In this document: positions 10,230 through 22,760 of the stretch, piece by piece
How the letters are laid out: every line of letters begins with the position of its first letter
Position numbering within the stretch: the stretch's first letter is position 1
Origin: Cristatella mucedo
Taxonomy: Eukaryota > Bryozoa > Phylactolaemata > Cristatellidae
Length of the DNA stretch: 60,000 bases
Assembly (NCBI GenBank): GCA_009760855.2
Contig: WPIO01000036.1
Span: 2,005,001 to 2,065,000 of the forward strand
Reading direction: 5' to 3'
Notes under the pieces: generated by a model
Databases searched by the model: none
Told to the model about the DNA's origin: nothing
The model's input: the letters and a program-made list of their open reading frames with translations, nothing else
Translations under genes and position numbers: made by a program

Positions 10230-10640
10230 ATTTATTTACGTTTTTCGGAGCGAGCGAAACTAATCCGAGCAGGACGCAGTTTATGCAAGCCGTGCAAAGG
10301 TAATTCCATCAAGCAACTAACCTTTTCCCAAGCAAAGCTAAAGCAGTCGGGAACGTTAAGAGATCATATGGACTAAAGGCAAGGTCTCCGAATGTTCTGA
10401 GCTTCGTACGAGGAATAGATATATAGCTAAACGTTTTGATTCAGACCAGCGGTTGGTACTATGCTTGTCCTGGTGAGGACTAGTTCTGAGAGATAGGCTG
10501 GAGTTAAAGAATGAAGAGACCTGAAAGTGAGTAACAAAACCTTAAATTCGATACGCTGCTTGATTGGTAGCCAGTGCAGGTCAGCGAGAAGTGCCGCGAT
10601 GTTGCTACTACTACACTCACGACAGACAAGCACTATCGAA
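10230..10640 (-). mobile_element. LINE family A, RT C-terminal fragment
   Basis: The - strand frame contains LLADLHWLPIKQRIEFKVLL then LTFRSLHSLTPAYLSEL, the hallmark C-terminal segment of CR1/L2/Rex1-like LINE polymerases. It probably continues the copy at 9805-10155, interrupted by the S2 tail. Confidence 0.85.
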
Positions 10641-11204
10641 TGGCATCAAGATGACGCTTCTCGAAGACATTCAATGGGAGTTAAATCCGGCCTGTTGCGC
10701 ACAGCAATGGGTCAATCTGCGTGACTTGTCCTATCTGCCTATATGTCTACTGAAATTGCGCGGGCTACCACTAATTGAGCTGAATACCACCTTACCAGAA
10801 CATTTTCGCCCAGATGTGCTTTTAATTTTCCTATTTAAATAAGCCACTAGCCTATTTTAAAATAGTTCCTTATTATCGCAATATCATGTTTATATATTTC
10901 ATGCTACATGCGCATCTGCACCTCAGATCCAAGTGTGAAAAAAGATTTTCTACACACTTTTCCAAAACTTGTTATGGACAATATCTCTTTTCTTGTCCAA
11001 AGGAGGTTCATCGTACCTATTTTGCGGCATTTATCTTTTAGATACCCAGTGGCAATAATATGTTTTTGAAGAGAGTATTCAACTTCCGGTTTCTATGGGC
11101 TTTAGAGAGGATTTGAACTAAGATATTGAAGATCTACAGCCACAAAATTGAATAAATATCCGTACCAAATATTGTTTGAGGTCATTCACTGGACAAGTTC
11201 AACT

Positions 11205-11480
11205 CTAACTATGATACGTGAATGGCACCGTAGCTGCAAACGAGACAGAGCATTTATCCCGAGTGTTGAGGGGTTCGCCAAGGCAATGACGCTCCCTGAC
11301 TTGACAATATTTAAAAATAAACGGAAAGCGCGTCTATTTATAACAGCATTCACTGGGTCCATGTAATTCGTCCTTTGCGTGCTTATGCGTGCTGAAACTG
11401 TGCATGCTGCAACTAACCAGATTCTGCAAGCTGCCCAATAGACTGCTCTGCATAAACGACATGGACTTTTTAACTTAGTG
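11205..11480 (+). mobile_element. LINE family A, 3' end
   Basis: After a decayed RT tail (LPDLTIFKNKRKARLFITAF, stop at 11366) comes the family A UTR gtaattcgtcctttgcgtgc, ttatgcgtgctgaaactgtg and catgctgcaactaacc. The terminal hairpin is missing. Confidence 0.75.
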
Positions 11481-13149
11481 CCTCGGCGCTCTTATTTAGC
11501 GCCATGCTCTGCTATCGTAGAGAAAACCTGCGAGTATTAGTGCAGCGACTAGGAAGCGTTAGCGTGCTTCGAGGCACTAGCTCTACCAATAAGATACCAC
11601 GCATTTGCAAGGATTACCAACCGGTCCGTGATCTAAGAAGGTTAAAGATTATCTCATTCAAAACCTATAACAACAGAAGAGACATTGCGGCTATTTTTGT
11701 CGATTCCATTTGGACAAAGAAGTTGGCCGGACTTTAGGACACAAATCCGTGACGTGAGTCACGAAGGTTCACTTGGTCGTGACGTGCGATCACCTTAACC
11801 TAGGGCTAAGACACGAGGGCTGCTTCTGAAAAAGACTAAAGTTCTGGAGACGCGAACGTGCGCTTGTAATGAGAAATGATGACTAAAGAATGAGATGCCA
11901 ATTTTGGTGAGTGTGCGCTGCATATTTTAACACACAGTGCGACATGAGAGCCTTTCCCAAGTAAGCGGAGTCTCATTATTAGAAGGAGGCTTTAAGCTCT
12001 ACTACGGGCCATGTTAAAGTTAAAGTAAAGGTCAGTGCTGATTTGACAGCCGATTTGCACGTAGCGGCAGAGGAGCCCTAATGGCTATCACCCTACCGCC
12101 TGCAGCTGGAAACAATGGTTAGCTCACTGCAGGGCTCGAACCCACGATCTCTGAATCATCGAGAGCGAGCAACTCGAGCCCTCGGCTATGACGTCATTCA
12201 CGTTCGACTACAATTTTTTGAGCTTTGAGCTCGATGTCGAATGTGAGCTCAAGTAGAAGGCCTACTATTAAACGGTAGAAGTCACATAGGAAATTAACTG
12301 ACAACGGTCGGTGACGTCAGTGACGTGCCGCCATAAGAAGATGCACTCAGGCTAAAAGTGCGTCCGATGGAAGGATGGTATAGCAGCGGAGGTCGAGCAA
12401 CTGCCGCTTCTTGGAATAGCTCGAGTCGACGCGAAGGCAACTCGATGCCAAACTCAATGAAGATCAAGTTTTAGTTGACAAAAATGAGTTTCCTTTTGAG
12501 GTTTTAACGGAAAAACTGTATGAAGCGTACATTGAATAGAGGAAGATTCTCGTGCGCTGAATATCTCGTTTGATAACGCATATTGACGAGTCGCTTTGCT
12601 GAGCACCTGTCGGCGTCTTTGCTGAGCACCTAGGCATCACTAGGCCTTATTTCGCCTCATTTCGGCTCATGACTTTTCTTCAGTAAAGGACTTCGAGGCA
12701 AACACTTCAAGGTCCCACGGTAATCATCGAGTGAGCCTTTTGGGTTCTATGGGTTCTACCCCACCGCCCACGGTCCCCTTCCAGGTCTACTTCTCCAACT
12801 GCCGAGCAAGCGCAATAAAGGCTTCTGCCTCTTTCGTAGCAGACGACGCACTTGCAGCTGTGCTGTGACCCATCCCTACATCTAGTACGTCGAAATCTCT
12901 CAGCAATCTTGCAGTTTAATTTTTTTTCAAAACACGGACTTATACGGCAGCTAAAAGTCTCAAATTTAATGGCGATTGTTGTTCATAGATACTGTGGGCT
13001 GGTATACACCGCGGTTGAACCACAGCAGTTTCAGATCAGAACACTTATAAAAATAACGGGCAAGACATTCAGAAGCTGTCATGCAGGAAAGAAGTCCCAG
13101 ACATATGCATAGTGGAACATATACTAGATGACAAATTCATTAAAGCTAT
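11481..13149. other. Intergenic stretch, mostly unassigned
   Basis: No supported exon. A weak S2-like piece on the - strand lies near 12055-12150 (gccctaatggctatcaccct...gggctcgaacccacgat). The rest holds nothing I recognise. Confidence 0.4.
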
Positions 13150-13830
13150 GATAACAACAATAGTAATGCATTTTTATAGCCACCTTAGAGAATTCTCTCT
13201 AAGGTGGTTATAAGAACTTGCGCTGCAAAGGAAACATGGCCTTATCGTTAGAGTTAACACGCAAAGTATCAACTTGCATAATATGGTTAACAGTAACATG
13301 CATAGTAACTAAATGCATAATATGGTCAAACCGTAGTGTGCTCACGTGTCAACACGCATTAGCACACGTAAGACGATTCACATGGACCTACAAATGCTGT
13401 GAGGAGCAGGTGCGTTTTTGCTTCCTTTTCAATGTCGTCAAGACATGGGATATCATGACGCCAGTCGGCGGTAAGTTCCAAAATTAGGAGCATGCCAACT
13501 AGAGGCTCGGTCTTCAAAGGATTTGAGGTTTGTTAGATGTCTAGCCATTCTATTTGACTCAGAGGAGCGAGTGTTACAATGCTTAGCCTAGATGGAGTGT
13601 AGATTTGGAATTGCAGGGTAGAGCAATAGTTTGAATGGACCTAAACGGGAGTGAAAAAACTCTGAATTCGATACGATGTTTGATTGAGAGCAAGCGCCGG
13701 TCTGAGAGAGTAAGGCAACTGCGACGCTCGTGTCAGACAAGCCTAGCTGCCGACTTTCACATCTATAGTAAGCGCTTAATTGTGTAGCCCGGAAGAGCTG
13801 AAAGCAATGAGCTACAGAAATCGAGGCGGG
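13150..13830 (-). mobile_element. LINE family A, 3' UTR and adjoining RT end
   Basis: Reverse-complement UTR pieces (catggccttatcgttagag, gtgctcacgtgtcaacacgc, attcacatggacctacaaat) are followed by a decayed RT end (atacgatgtttgattgagag, gcaactgcgacgctcg). Instead of the usual tail, its start carries the inverted repeat at 13175-13211. Confidence 0.75.
13175..13211. repeat. Inverted repeat, 17-bp arms with one mismatch
   Basis: tatagccaccttagaga and tctctaaggtggttata face each other around attc. The left arm is the expected LINE A tail, so the right arm looks like a fold-back copy of it. Confidence 0.8.
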
Positions 13831-14280
13831 ATGTCATAAATGCATACACCTATTTGGATTTATTATCCCTATCTAAGCTGGCTCGAATTTGTTTGCAGTG
13901 CTGTGTGGCTAAGTATGTAGGGAGACTTGAGCGTGAAGCTGTGGTCGTCAATCAATCAAAATGTTACTTTGGAACGTAACACCTAAATTACATAAGACTC
14001 TACGGACGATAAGTAGACAGGGTCGATTTTTTTAATTGCTACGCTCACCGATTCCTGAGGAAAAGTAGAGTTTTTCCCCACATGTAGTTTAGTTATATCT
14101 TCATTCAATTTGAGAAAGCCTGCTAGCAATCAAAGGTTAATTGCAGCAAAGCAGGTGAGAGAAGCTGGCGTTGATCAAAGAACATATGCAGCTGTATTGC
14201 ATTTTAATAGACGTAAAAGCCTTTATTATGCTTGGCAATTGCAAACGCAAGAGGGAGAGTATAAATGGTGAAAAGAAGTG

Positions 14281-14600
14281 AATTTATAAAAATTTATAAA
14301 AATACAAATAATATAATATAATATAATATCAATATATTATATTTTATATTATAATATATTACACTAATACAAAATAATAATAAAGTATATTTAAAATATA
14401 TTATTATAATATGATGTATTTATTATATATATATTTATATATTTATTATATGTATTGATATTATTTTAATATAATAAAATATAATATACTATATACATAT
14501 AATATATATATATATAATAAATATAAAAATATAATATAATAATAAATTATATTTTTTATAATATATATATATATTATTATATTTTTTATAAAAATTACAC
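14281..14600. repeat. AT-rich tract, about 320 bp
   Basis: Almost pure A/T with irregular ataata, tata and ttata blocks between two LINE fragments. No gene signal. Confidence 0.9.
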
Positions 14601-14608
14601 CAATTTAT

Positions 14609-15190
14609 TTATAAAAATGAAAAGAAGCGGACCAAGCGTCTTGGTACCCCGTACTTTAGTGGTTCCTCTGATGAATTTTGCCCATTGACATCAGACAACG
14701 GTCTGAAGTCTCCAACGAGATAGAACCCAAACCATTGCAGTGCGATACTAGTGAAGCCCAGGCGAGATAAATAGATGCGAGATGCGCTCGAGAAGAACTT
14801 TGCGATCAATGTCGTCAAACGCAGTGAAAATATCAATCGAAACCACCAGATAGGCTTTACCTAAGTCTGCATTCCTGAAAATGTCTTTTTACACCCGAAA
14901 ATGTGCTAATTCTGTGGACTGATTGTCTCTAAAACCTGACGTGAACTTAGTTACTAGCTTTGAAGTATCTATATATGAGTTCAGCTGATCTGCCACGACT
15001 TGTTCGAGTCTTCTTTGATAGGCATACCTATAGGATACCGGGCAAATGGTGCCCAAAGTTCTCTTGGCTTTGTAGTTTTGCTGATATCGTGGACTAACAA
15101 CGGCCTTTTTAAACAGTACGCGGACAAGACCTAAAGGCATATTTAGTATGTCAGTTATGCATGACGGCAGTAGATCTATGTATTGCATAA
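14609..15190 (-). mobile_element. LINE reverse transcriptase fragment, broken
   Basis: The - strand translates, with frameshifts, to RT core motifs in order: RRLEQVVADQLNSYID, FTSGFRDNQSTELAHF (the usual GFR-STELAL region), a decayed AFDxxDRK-like motif, ending GVPRRLVRFF matching the usual GVPQGSVLGP segment. CR1/L2-like. Not functional as written. Confidence 0.8.
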
Positions 15191-15341
15191 GTAGGACAGT
15201 GGGAATAACGGTAATAATAGGGCGTGGGGCATTCTTCTATGACTGGGAAATGAATTTCAGGATGAGGTCAATCGTGGCAGGCTTGAAAGCCGACATTAAG
15301 GTATTGCAAGGAAGTGGGGAGATGAGTTCTGCAGGGATGGT

Positions 15342-15342
<1 letters not shown>

Positions 15343-15399
<57 letters not shown>
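15343..15399. repeat. (GA)n microsatellite
   Basis: About 28 uninterrupted ga units; the open frames crossing it are artefacts. Confidence 0.95.
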
Positions 15400-15406
<7 letters not shown>

Positions 15407-15571
15407 AAGACTCTATTGAGGACGTGGTTACCTTTGGAGAAGACCCTCTAATATTTACTATCTTGTTGACAAAGAAGCTAGATAATCGATTAGCAAAAAT
15501 ACTACAGTGATCACTAGGTAAGGAACTAAACCGGGAGCTATTAAGGAGCCGGTTGATGGTCGCGAAAGTTT

Positions 15572-15708
15572 GGGCCAGTGGTTAAGGTGCTCACCCAGAC
15601 CAAGGCCAGTGTGAATGCAATTGACGACCAATGTCGTGGGCTTGAGCCCCGTGGTATTTGCGAAGTGCCTGATAGACATTAAGCTCACTATTTTAGGCAT
15701 CCACGTTT
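15572..15708 (+). mobile_element. SINE family S1, full copy
   Basis: ttgggccagtggttaaggtg (A-box-like), cacccagaccaaggccagtg, gtgggcttgagccccgtgg (B-box-like) and the tail gtgcctgatagacattaagc. It carries a small insertion in the head compared with other S1 copies. Confidence 0.88.
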
Positions 15709-16184
15709 TGGGTTCGTGTATTTGTGACTCAATTATGTTTCATTGAAGCCAGACTTAGCCTTCCCTGGGATAGATGGGTATGATCCACAGTGGTCTTGAT
15801 ATACCTGTCGATGGCGAGTCAGATGATGTGTATCAGCTACACCGCATTTCTTCAACTTTGATTTAAGCAAAGTCGTGGCTGTGGTAGGCGTGGCAGCCAA
15901 ATAGTCCATGCATCACGATAGGTCGGGCATGGAGCTTTTTTGAAACGCTAAACTACCAAGGCAACAATACCAGGTTTCAAAAAATTCATGAAGTCGGTGA
16001 ATATTAAGTGAGTTCCTTCAGTCGACTGTATTCTTATAAAATATATCGACGTTCTAGCGTATAGTGAGGCCGTTTTAGTTAGTATTTAACTTTTCCTTAC
16101 CACTGTTTCGTTACCTGAGTTTTTCCCTTTCATCTTTTCCAAAACTGTCTTCAAAGCAGTTCGATGACACATTTCCCGACGTGA
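15709..16184. other. Intergenic stretch, nothing recognised
   Basis: No supported exon or repeat seen. Confidence 0.4.
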
Positions 16185-16450
16185 ACAACGATATGCCCGC
16201 AAAGCCTGGAACTCACACCTTACTGACGTCACTTAATCACCCTGACTAGAAAAATCTGAAAAGACGCTAAAACCACACCCGTTTCTCGCATCATTTGCAG
16301 CATGCATGTGAATTACCCTTGTTTGCTTGCGCGTGCTTAAAACTGTGTATGCTATCACCAACCGACCGACATGCTTCCGTTACAGCATCCGTACAGTGCT
16401 AAAAAGCGATTTAGCTCTACGAGGCTCTATACAAAATGTCTATTATTGTT
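16185..16450 (+). mobile_element. LINE family A, strongly decayed 3' end
   Basis: aaagcctggaactcacacct corresponds to the RT end KAWNSL. Then come gtttgcttgcgcgtgcttaa and a weak tail aaaagcgatttagctctacg ending in ttattg repeats. Confidence 0.6.
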
Positions 16451-16694
16451 ATTTTTATACTCTTTTGCGATTAATTAACTCACCCAATTAGCTAAAATAT
16501 CATTGAGCTGAGTAAATTTGCATAATTATCATTTTAATGGATCGACATTTCTCTTTGGATCAGACTTTAGGGCCCAATCCAATTTCTTCAAAGGGGCTGT
16601 GTTTTTTAAATAACAAGACAGCGACCGATTGTCGCCTGCCGTAGGGCAGAGTGCCGATAACTATTTTTTCGCCTGGAGTTCGGAACAATAGTGG

Positions 16695-16723
16695 AAACCA
16701 CTGAGCTACCGGCTCAGTGGTTT
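16695..16723. repeat. Perfect hairpin, 12-bp arms
   Basis: aaaccactgagc and gctcagtggttt are separated by five bases (taccg). No transposon is recognised around it. Confidence 0.85.
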
Positions 16724-17428
16724 AGCGATGGAGCTGCAGAGGTTAATCATTTATAACTTATTCCTTACTTACTCGACACTCAACGCAGGGCCTCAGGTGT
16801 AAGTTTCTGCTTGCATGATCAAACTTAAAACAACTCGGGATGCTTCGCGAATGAAGGCATGCTTTGTCACGATTTCAGACTGGGTGCAAACCGTTGCGTC
16901 CGATATGACGAGCGACCACAGAGCGCATCCACTGCACAGATACGGCGTATCCACTAAACGGCGTACGTCGGCTCAGGCGAGTGGGGGAAGCACTTGCTAG
17001 CGTCGAGCCGCTTCCGCCGCGTCCGCTTATCACTGAATCGACGGAGATCTCTTTGGTGAATTCGTCCGTCGAGGTACGCCACTCTTCGTTAGTGTTTCAA
17101 TTTATAGTCGTATTATGTAAAAAACGGGATACCTGCGGTACCTTTGCACTGCGGCTGCTACGCAGCGGTCTGCAGTGCTGAGGCGGAGGATCTAGTAAAG
17201 TCATAAGGCTTGGGCAGGTCAGACATCCTCAGATTCGAGCTGGACCGCACTTAGTCATGGGGTGATGACCGAAAATAAGGAGCATCTGCGCCGTAGCAGC
17301 TGTAGCCTTTTCAGAGAATCTAATTTTAAAAGCACGACACTTTGACCACTCTCTCTAGAGTCACCGCTGTACAATCTTACACCGCTCTCGCGATCTTCGT
17401 GGCAATTGAAAGCGGTAGCTATCGACTT

Positions 17429-17460
17429 CAACAGCCACGTGTCGACTTCAACAGCTTACG
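17429..17460. repeat. Short tandem duplication
   Basis: The string cacgtgtcgacttcaacag follows an immediately preceding cgacttcaacag, a duplication of about 16 bp next to an S1 element. Confidence 0.6.
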
Positions 17461-17469
17461 AGTCCGCCG

Positions 17470-17625
17470 CGCTGGTTTGGCACCAGCGGTTAAGGTGCTG
17501 GCCTCGAGCCAATCTCAATGTGAGTGTATTTGATGACCAAGGTAGGTAATGGGCTTAAAGCGCCGTGGCATACGTGAAGCAACTGAGTAGAGATTTAGTT
17601 CTCGTAGGGTGCTAGACAAATGACT
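17470..17625 (+). mobile_element. SINE family S1, diverged copy
   Basis: gctggtttggcaccagcggt, taaggtgctggcctcgagcc, gggcttaaagcgccgtggca and the tail gagtagagatttagttctcg with ggtgctagacaaatga. Confidence 0.8.
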
Positions 17626-17796
17626 TGCATGTATGACATGATTTCAGTCAGATATTCCGACCCTACCTACCCCACCCCCAGTGAGGGTGCCTATAATTTT
17701 GTCAACTCATGCAATGATCAGACCGCCCATCTCTTAATGGCCATTACTATTGTAAGCAAGATTACTCGGTGCTGGCAGTTGTGGACGTGACTGTAA

Positions 17797-17939
17797 GAGA
17801 GAGAGAGAGAGACAGAGACAGAGAGGGAGAGAGACAGAGACAGAGACAGACAGAGACAGACAGAGAGACAGACAGAGAGACAGACAGAGAGACAGACAGA
17901 GAGACAGACAGAGAGACAGACAGAGAGAGACAGAGAGAC

Positions 17940-17998
<59 letters not shown>
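17797..17998. repeat. (GA)n/(GACA)n simple repeat, about 200 bp
   Basis: Same composition as the tract at 2807-3556, with repeated blocks gagagacagacagagagaca. Confidence 0.97.
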
Positions 17999-17999
<1 letters not shown>

Positions 18000-20159
18000 G
18001 CTGCAGTAATGCCTACATCTGAGCTTGACAACTCCACGTATTAGCCCGAGATTGTGCTTGAAGCTATAACACGGGTTAGGAAGCCAGTACTTGCTTCGCA
18101 TACCATTCCGTGAAATTCGTTATAATGCATTCGTACTGACCCCAGTGCCGATTACGCTTCAGCCTCTGGGTTTTAGTTTTGTCAGCGCTTTCTGAAATTA
18201 GCCAAATAATTTCTGGTCAGCAATACGGACCAAAGACAGGGATTATTGTCTGCGGCCTTATCGAGATTCAAAGACCGCCTTTACAGGCAGGAGCGTCTTA
18301 CCTTGGCTTGAATCGCCGTCGATCAGCCATGGAACGCAAATGAGCAACGCTTTGGCGAGTAGCATCGCAGTCTGATTGGTCGGCTATCTACAATCGCTTG
18401 TCACTTGGCAACCAGCTGTCCAACATTAGGTTTTATATCTCGCCATAGCCGTCTCTGGTTGCTATCAGTCATTTCTGGATCAGCTATTTTAGGTGGCTAT
18501 TAGTTTGAGCCGCGCATGTTTGTGCGTTACTACATGAAGTCACGAGTACTAAGTGGATGCTACGCTGCAGAGCTTCGAGTGGCAAGGTCTAAAAGAAATG
18601 GAGGCCTCCGTTCGGGATAAGAACACTGCAGCTCTCTTCTTCTTCTTCTTCTTCTCTCGCTGCAAGGAAAACGTGGATGAGATGAACTAGAAAGCAGAGC
18701 GGCGCAGTAGGAAAGATGCTGTGCGAAAGCAAAACAAAACTGAAAAGAAAGCACCGGAGTCGACATGACTGGGGAAATGATTTTGAGGGCCGGCCTAGCG
18801 TCTGATCGAAGTGATGTAATTAACAGACACGGACCTGCACGTACTTTCCTCTACTTACTGATGTGTGCGCCAGTGTAAAAACGAAGGCTGCCTGAATACG
18901 TGCGCTTGTGTGTGGATTTGTTCGGACTTGCTTACACGATGTGGCTGTGCGCTTGTGCTCATCCCTCATAGTTCTGCCTTTTCTGGTGGTTCATGTACCA
19001 GTAATTTGAAGCGTCCATCTTGTCTGCATATGGCATAGCCCAGCTGGTGCGTAGTACACGAAATCCGAGGAGTTGTCTCGACCGACCACGAGACTTGAAT
19101 TTAAGCTACTTGATTTGATGGTTTTGCCTCTTATACCGTTGATACAGCTATGCAGTCAATACTTATACAGTTGATACCTTATTCCCTCGAGAACACCAGG
19201 ACGCATGCACTCTGCTCTTTGTTAGGCCCAGTGTTATCCAGCTACATGGCGGTGCGGCCTTCCAGGCATCTGCACATTCTGCTCATTAGGCAGACCGAGA
19301 TGTGGAGATGTCATTGCCTTCAGGCTCCTAAACTAATGCGCAATGTGCTTGCTGTTGTCTTCTTAATTCGAGGCATGTGATATGGCGCACTTGGTTTTTG
19401 TGGGCATACCCGTGTCGGAGCATAAGCAGTAATCTCGAAATCATCTCACTGATTTGTGCAGCTGATTTATAAGAAAAATCCATGCTACTCCCAACGACAA
19501 GCTTCGTTAAGTCAGCTCAAAAGAGATTTTGTTCCCAAAAGATATCCCATTATTGACTCTGGAAAAGATATCCCATTATTGACTCTGGCATTATCGCACA
19601 AGTATTCTGAAAATATTACTTTAAATCTTACCTACCCGTGGAAATCTTGAGCTCTCCGTCAGTCACCAAAAGATCTGGCTAGTTGATTTGAACTTAAGTG
19701 GCCATGTCGGACATAAGAGATCGCTGGAGAGAACGACATCGAGACGGCGTTCCCGTGCGCGGTGGCGGATTATGTGCTACTCCCCAATAGCTGCGTACCC
19801 CGAAATATGTCAAACCGCACCTCAGTTCCGCCGCACACAAACTCAGACCTCAGAGCTGAGTGACTCGTCGCTGTTGTGATCCATAGGAACCGTGAGCACG
19901 AGACAGCGCTCAGCCGGCATTAGGCCATCTCTATAACCTCTTGGCTTTGGTTGTGGGACGACGCTACAGTCACTCGACACAGCGCGATCCAACAGATCCG
20001 CTGGAGATCAGGTAGGAACCGACGCTCATTAAAGGCTGTCCGACAGCTTTGTAAAGGGTTCGGGGGCAGAAGCATTCAGCGGGGTCATTCTCGCATCCGC
20101 CTTTAAAGATGGGACTCGACGGGCTGGCAGCCTCCATCTGAGTTGAGCCGCGTTTACAC
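17999..20159. other. Intergenic stretch, mostly unassigned
   Basis: No supported exon. It contains a ttc run near 18640-18655 and a direct repeat of aaaagatatcccattattga with ctctgg (about 19536-19588). Confidence 0.4.
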
Positions 20160-20164
20160 GGTTA

Positions 20165-20246
20165 GCTCAAGACTTGGGGAAGACTGAGTTCTCTGAGGGC
20201 GCTTTATCAAGTGCATTGTTATTATACTATTATTATTATTATTATT
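20165..20246 (+). mobile_element. LINE A/SINE S1 3' tail with (TTA)n
   Basis: gactgagttctctgagggcg and ctttatcaagtgcattgtta run into a tta/att repeat. Only the tail is present. Confidence 0.65.
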
Positions 20247-20379
20247 TTAACGAATACTCAGCAGCAGCCAAACGTCGTTCTACTTCATGGCTAGGATTCA
20301 GGCAAGACTTAGCAAACGACCAGTGCTAGGCAACGTCAAGGGCACGCCTTCTTGCTTTAAATAAATAAAGTAAATAAAT

Positions 20380-20535
20380 CCTAACTGATTAAACAGCCTC
20401 TTTTGCATAGCGACGGCAAAGCATTTATGGTTCTCACCACCGCTTGCAGTGGCGATAATGGATCGCCCACCTTAGGAATCGAACCCGCGACCTCGGGACC
20501 GAGGTGGTGAAAGCAACTGCCTTACCTGGTGCGCG
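20380..20535 (-). mobile_element. SINE family S2, full copy
   Basis: Reverse complement of S2: ctgattaaacagcctctttt, gcatagcgacggcaaagc, cttgcagtggcgataatgga, ggaatcgaacccgcgacctc and aagcaactgccttacctggt. A decayed A-box and a well-kept B-box-like sequence are present. Confidence 0.9.
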
Positions 20536-20832
20536 CCACCTGTGCGCTTGCTTTGAAAAGTATGGCGAATAGCTCGACGGGAGAAAGCATCGAAGCTTCG
20601 ATCCACTAGACTCCACTGTGTTTGTTGGGTGTTTATCGTTGAGCTGTGTTTATTGGGGCTATTGTTTATTGGGTGCTGTGAGCTCGTTGTGCAAGATTCG
20701 GCGGGGCATCGGGCGATAAGTGCAACCAAAGGGTAGGTCAGATATTCACCCATAAGTGCATCGCACCGGGCGATTGCCTACCTCCCTAACAAAGTACTGA
20801 TGCCAAGATCAAACTGGGGGCACATTAAGTAG

Positions 20833-21003
20833 CAAGCAAGACTTATAGGAAGATGACTTGTAGATTTCTGCAAAGCAGAAAGATCACAGTAGGACAGAAG
20901 TAGATAGGGAATTTATGTAGGAAGCAAGACTTAAAGGAAGACTGAATCTGTAAGCTTCCCCCAAGCAGGAAGACCAAAATAGGACAGAAGTAGGTAGGAA
21001 GCC
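20833..21003. repeat. Degenerate tandem duplication, about 85 bp unit
   Basis: Two head-to-tail copies share gcaagacttaaaggaagact-like starts, a centre with aagcagaaagac / aagcaggaagac, and taggacagaagtaggtagg-like ends. Confidence 0.7.
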
Positions 21004-22289
21004 GGTATGACACAAGATTCACCGCGTTAACCGGGATTAAGGCATCGGCTTGGCTACCGATAGCAAGCTTCTAAGCTCCTCTCGCTCGCCATTATACTCG
21101 AGTGAGCTCTGGTTATGCCAGAGTTAAAAACCAGAGCACTGGAGCATTTCAATTGCGACATCCGATCTCGCCCTTTATCTCGGTCTTGCCCTCACAACTT
21201 TTGTCTGGCTAACATGGTAGACAATAAAGAATCGGAGCGCATACCAATTATGATAACTCGTCAGGTACGACACTTCCCTGTCATCCTATAGGCTATCAGC
21301 GACAGCAGCGGCGCGCTAGATCAGAAAGACGTGACTTTCGAGATATTAGTTAAACCCTGAATTATAATGGCTCGGAGTGTGGCTTTAAGCGACCATTGGT
21401 ATCAACAAGAACTATCTGCCGAATGCGAAGTTACTGAATACCATCCCGACGAAACCTGATTTAAAGTTTATTTCTAAAGTGATATGAGACATCCGAACAT
21501 ATACGAAGCAAGAACGAAAAAGTGAAGAGAATGATTAATATAAGACAACAGCAGAAATTTACCGCCACTATTGAATGTAATATAATTTATGTCCGTCTGT
21601 AACTCTACAATGCAACAGATATTAAAGTATCTTTGCACGAGAGCTTTCTAAAACGCACCAACGGAGGCATGCTAAGTCAGCAAGAGTAAAAACACATTCA
21701 ATGTTTTTCGTTCTGGAATTATTATTGTCTAGCGACCTATTATGCGATCATATATAGATAAAGCCGAAAAAACTAGAAGCCTTGCAAGGGGCTGGAGTTT
21801 TTTCTTCCGTGATTGGCGTTGGCATTCAAGCTGATTTGATCTTTAGGCCACGCTGTCGTTAGTGTATGTCTTGGCCGTTGTATAACGCCTGCAATCCTTG
21901 TTGCTATCAAATAGGCCTCTCTACGTTATAGTCTACGTTATGGACTTTTTATCTATTATTTATTTTATTTTATTTATTATTTATAGTATTTATTTATTTG
22001 TATCGCCTCTCTACGTTAGGAACTTTTTACGTAACAGCGCTGAGCGCTTTTCGTGGCACTTTCCGCTATTGTCGCCATACCAACGTGCATGGCTGTTGCA
22101 CCTAAAAGTCGTCGGCTATAATTTCAAGCCTTGTGGCTTCACTGGTATTTGCCGTCGTCTAACGTCTCGACGCGTTCGTGCATCGACTGAGGCTTGAGCA
22201 CCGTTACAAGTTATGAGTTAGCAACGTAATTCTGCCCTGATTAGGAACCCGGTAAACCATGCTTGTTACAACTTAAAGCCAGGCGGTTT
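21004..22289. other. Intergenic stretch, nothing recognised
   Basis: No supported exon. Around 21955-22000 there is an AT-rich tttattt stretch flanked by two copies of cctctctacgtta (21916 and about 22004). Confidence 0.4.
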
Positions 22290-22760
22290 TCATAGTGTGC
22301 ATAAGGTATCCAACAGACTTCTCGCGCAACAAAAAGAAATTGAGAGGCATAGCTCAGTCGGGAGGGCAATGGAGGCTTTGAGTTGCAGCATATACCAGCT
22401 CATGAAGGCTGGAAAGAATATACTACACCAGGCAACCGGAGAGAAGATGGCGTTTCGTAAGTTTGTGGGAGAGAGGTCAACGGTTAAGTACTGGCAGGGC
22501 AGATGTTTCAGTCGCCAACCGTCTTTAAGCGCAGAATGGAACTGCAAAACTATTGTCAATAGATTACCTGGGATAAGAGAGGAAGCTTAAACTGGTGCAG
22601 AGGTTCAGCTAAGTATGAAGCAGCCATGCCATGGCTTTGGCCTTGTGAGTCAGAGTAAGAAACTGTACACTGTGTACAGAGCTAGAATTTTGCATAGTAT
22701 CCGTTCATAGATCTGGTGACTTCACAGTTTCTTCAGAAGTGTGACACGTGACTGAATGTG
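22290..22760 (-). mobile_element. LINE family B-like 3' end, decayed
   Basis: aaagaaattgagaggcatag, ctcagtcgggagggcaatgg and gtgcagaggttcagctaagt align with the family B copies at 36572 and 47350 on the same strand. It probably belongs to the RT fragment just to the right. Confidence 0.6.

Noticed and set aside
16796-16952. Possible Ig-like exon on the - strand (Cys-rich PYLCSGCALW segment)
   Set aside because: The frame ends in a stop with no donor before it, and the acceptor is weak; similarity to exons A and B is not convincing.
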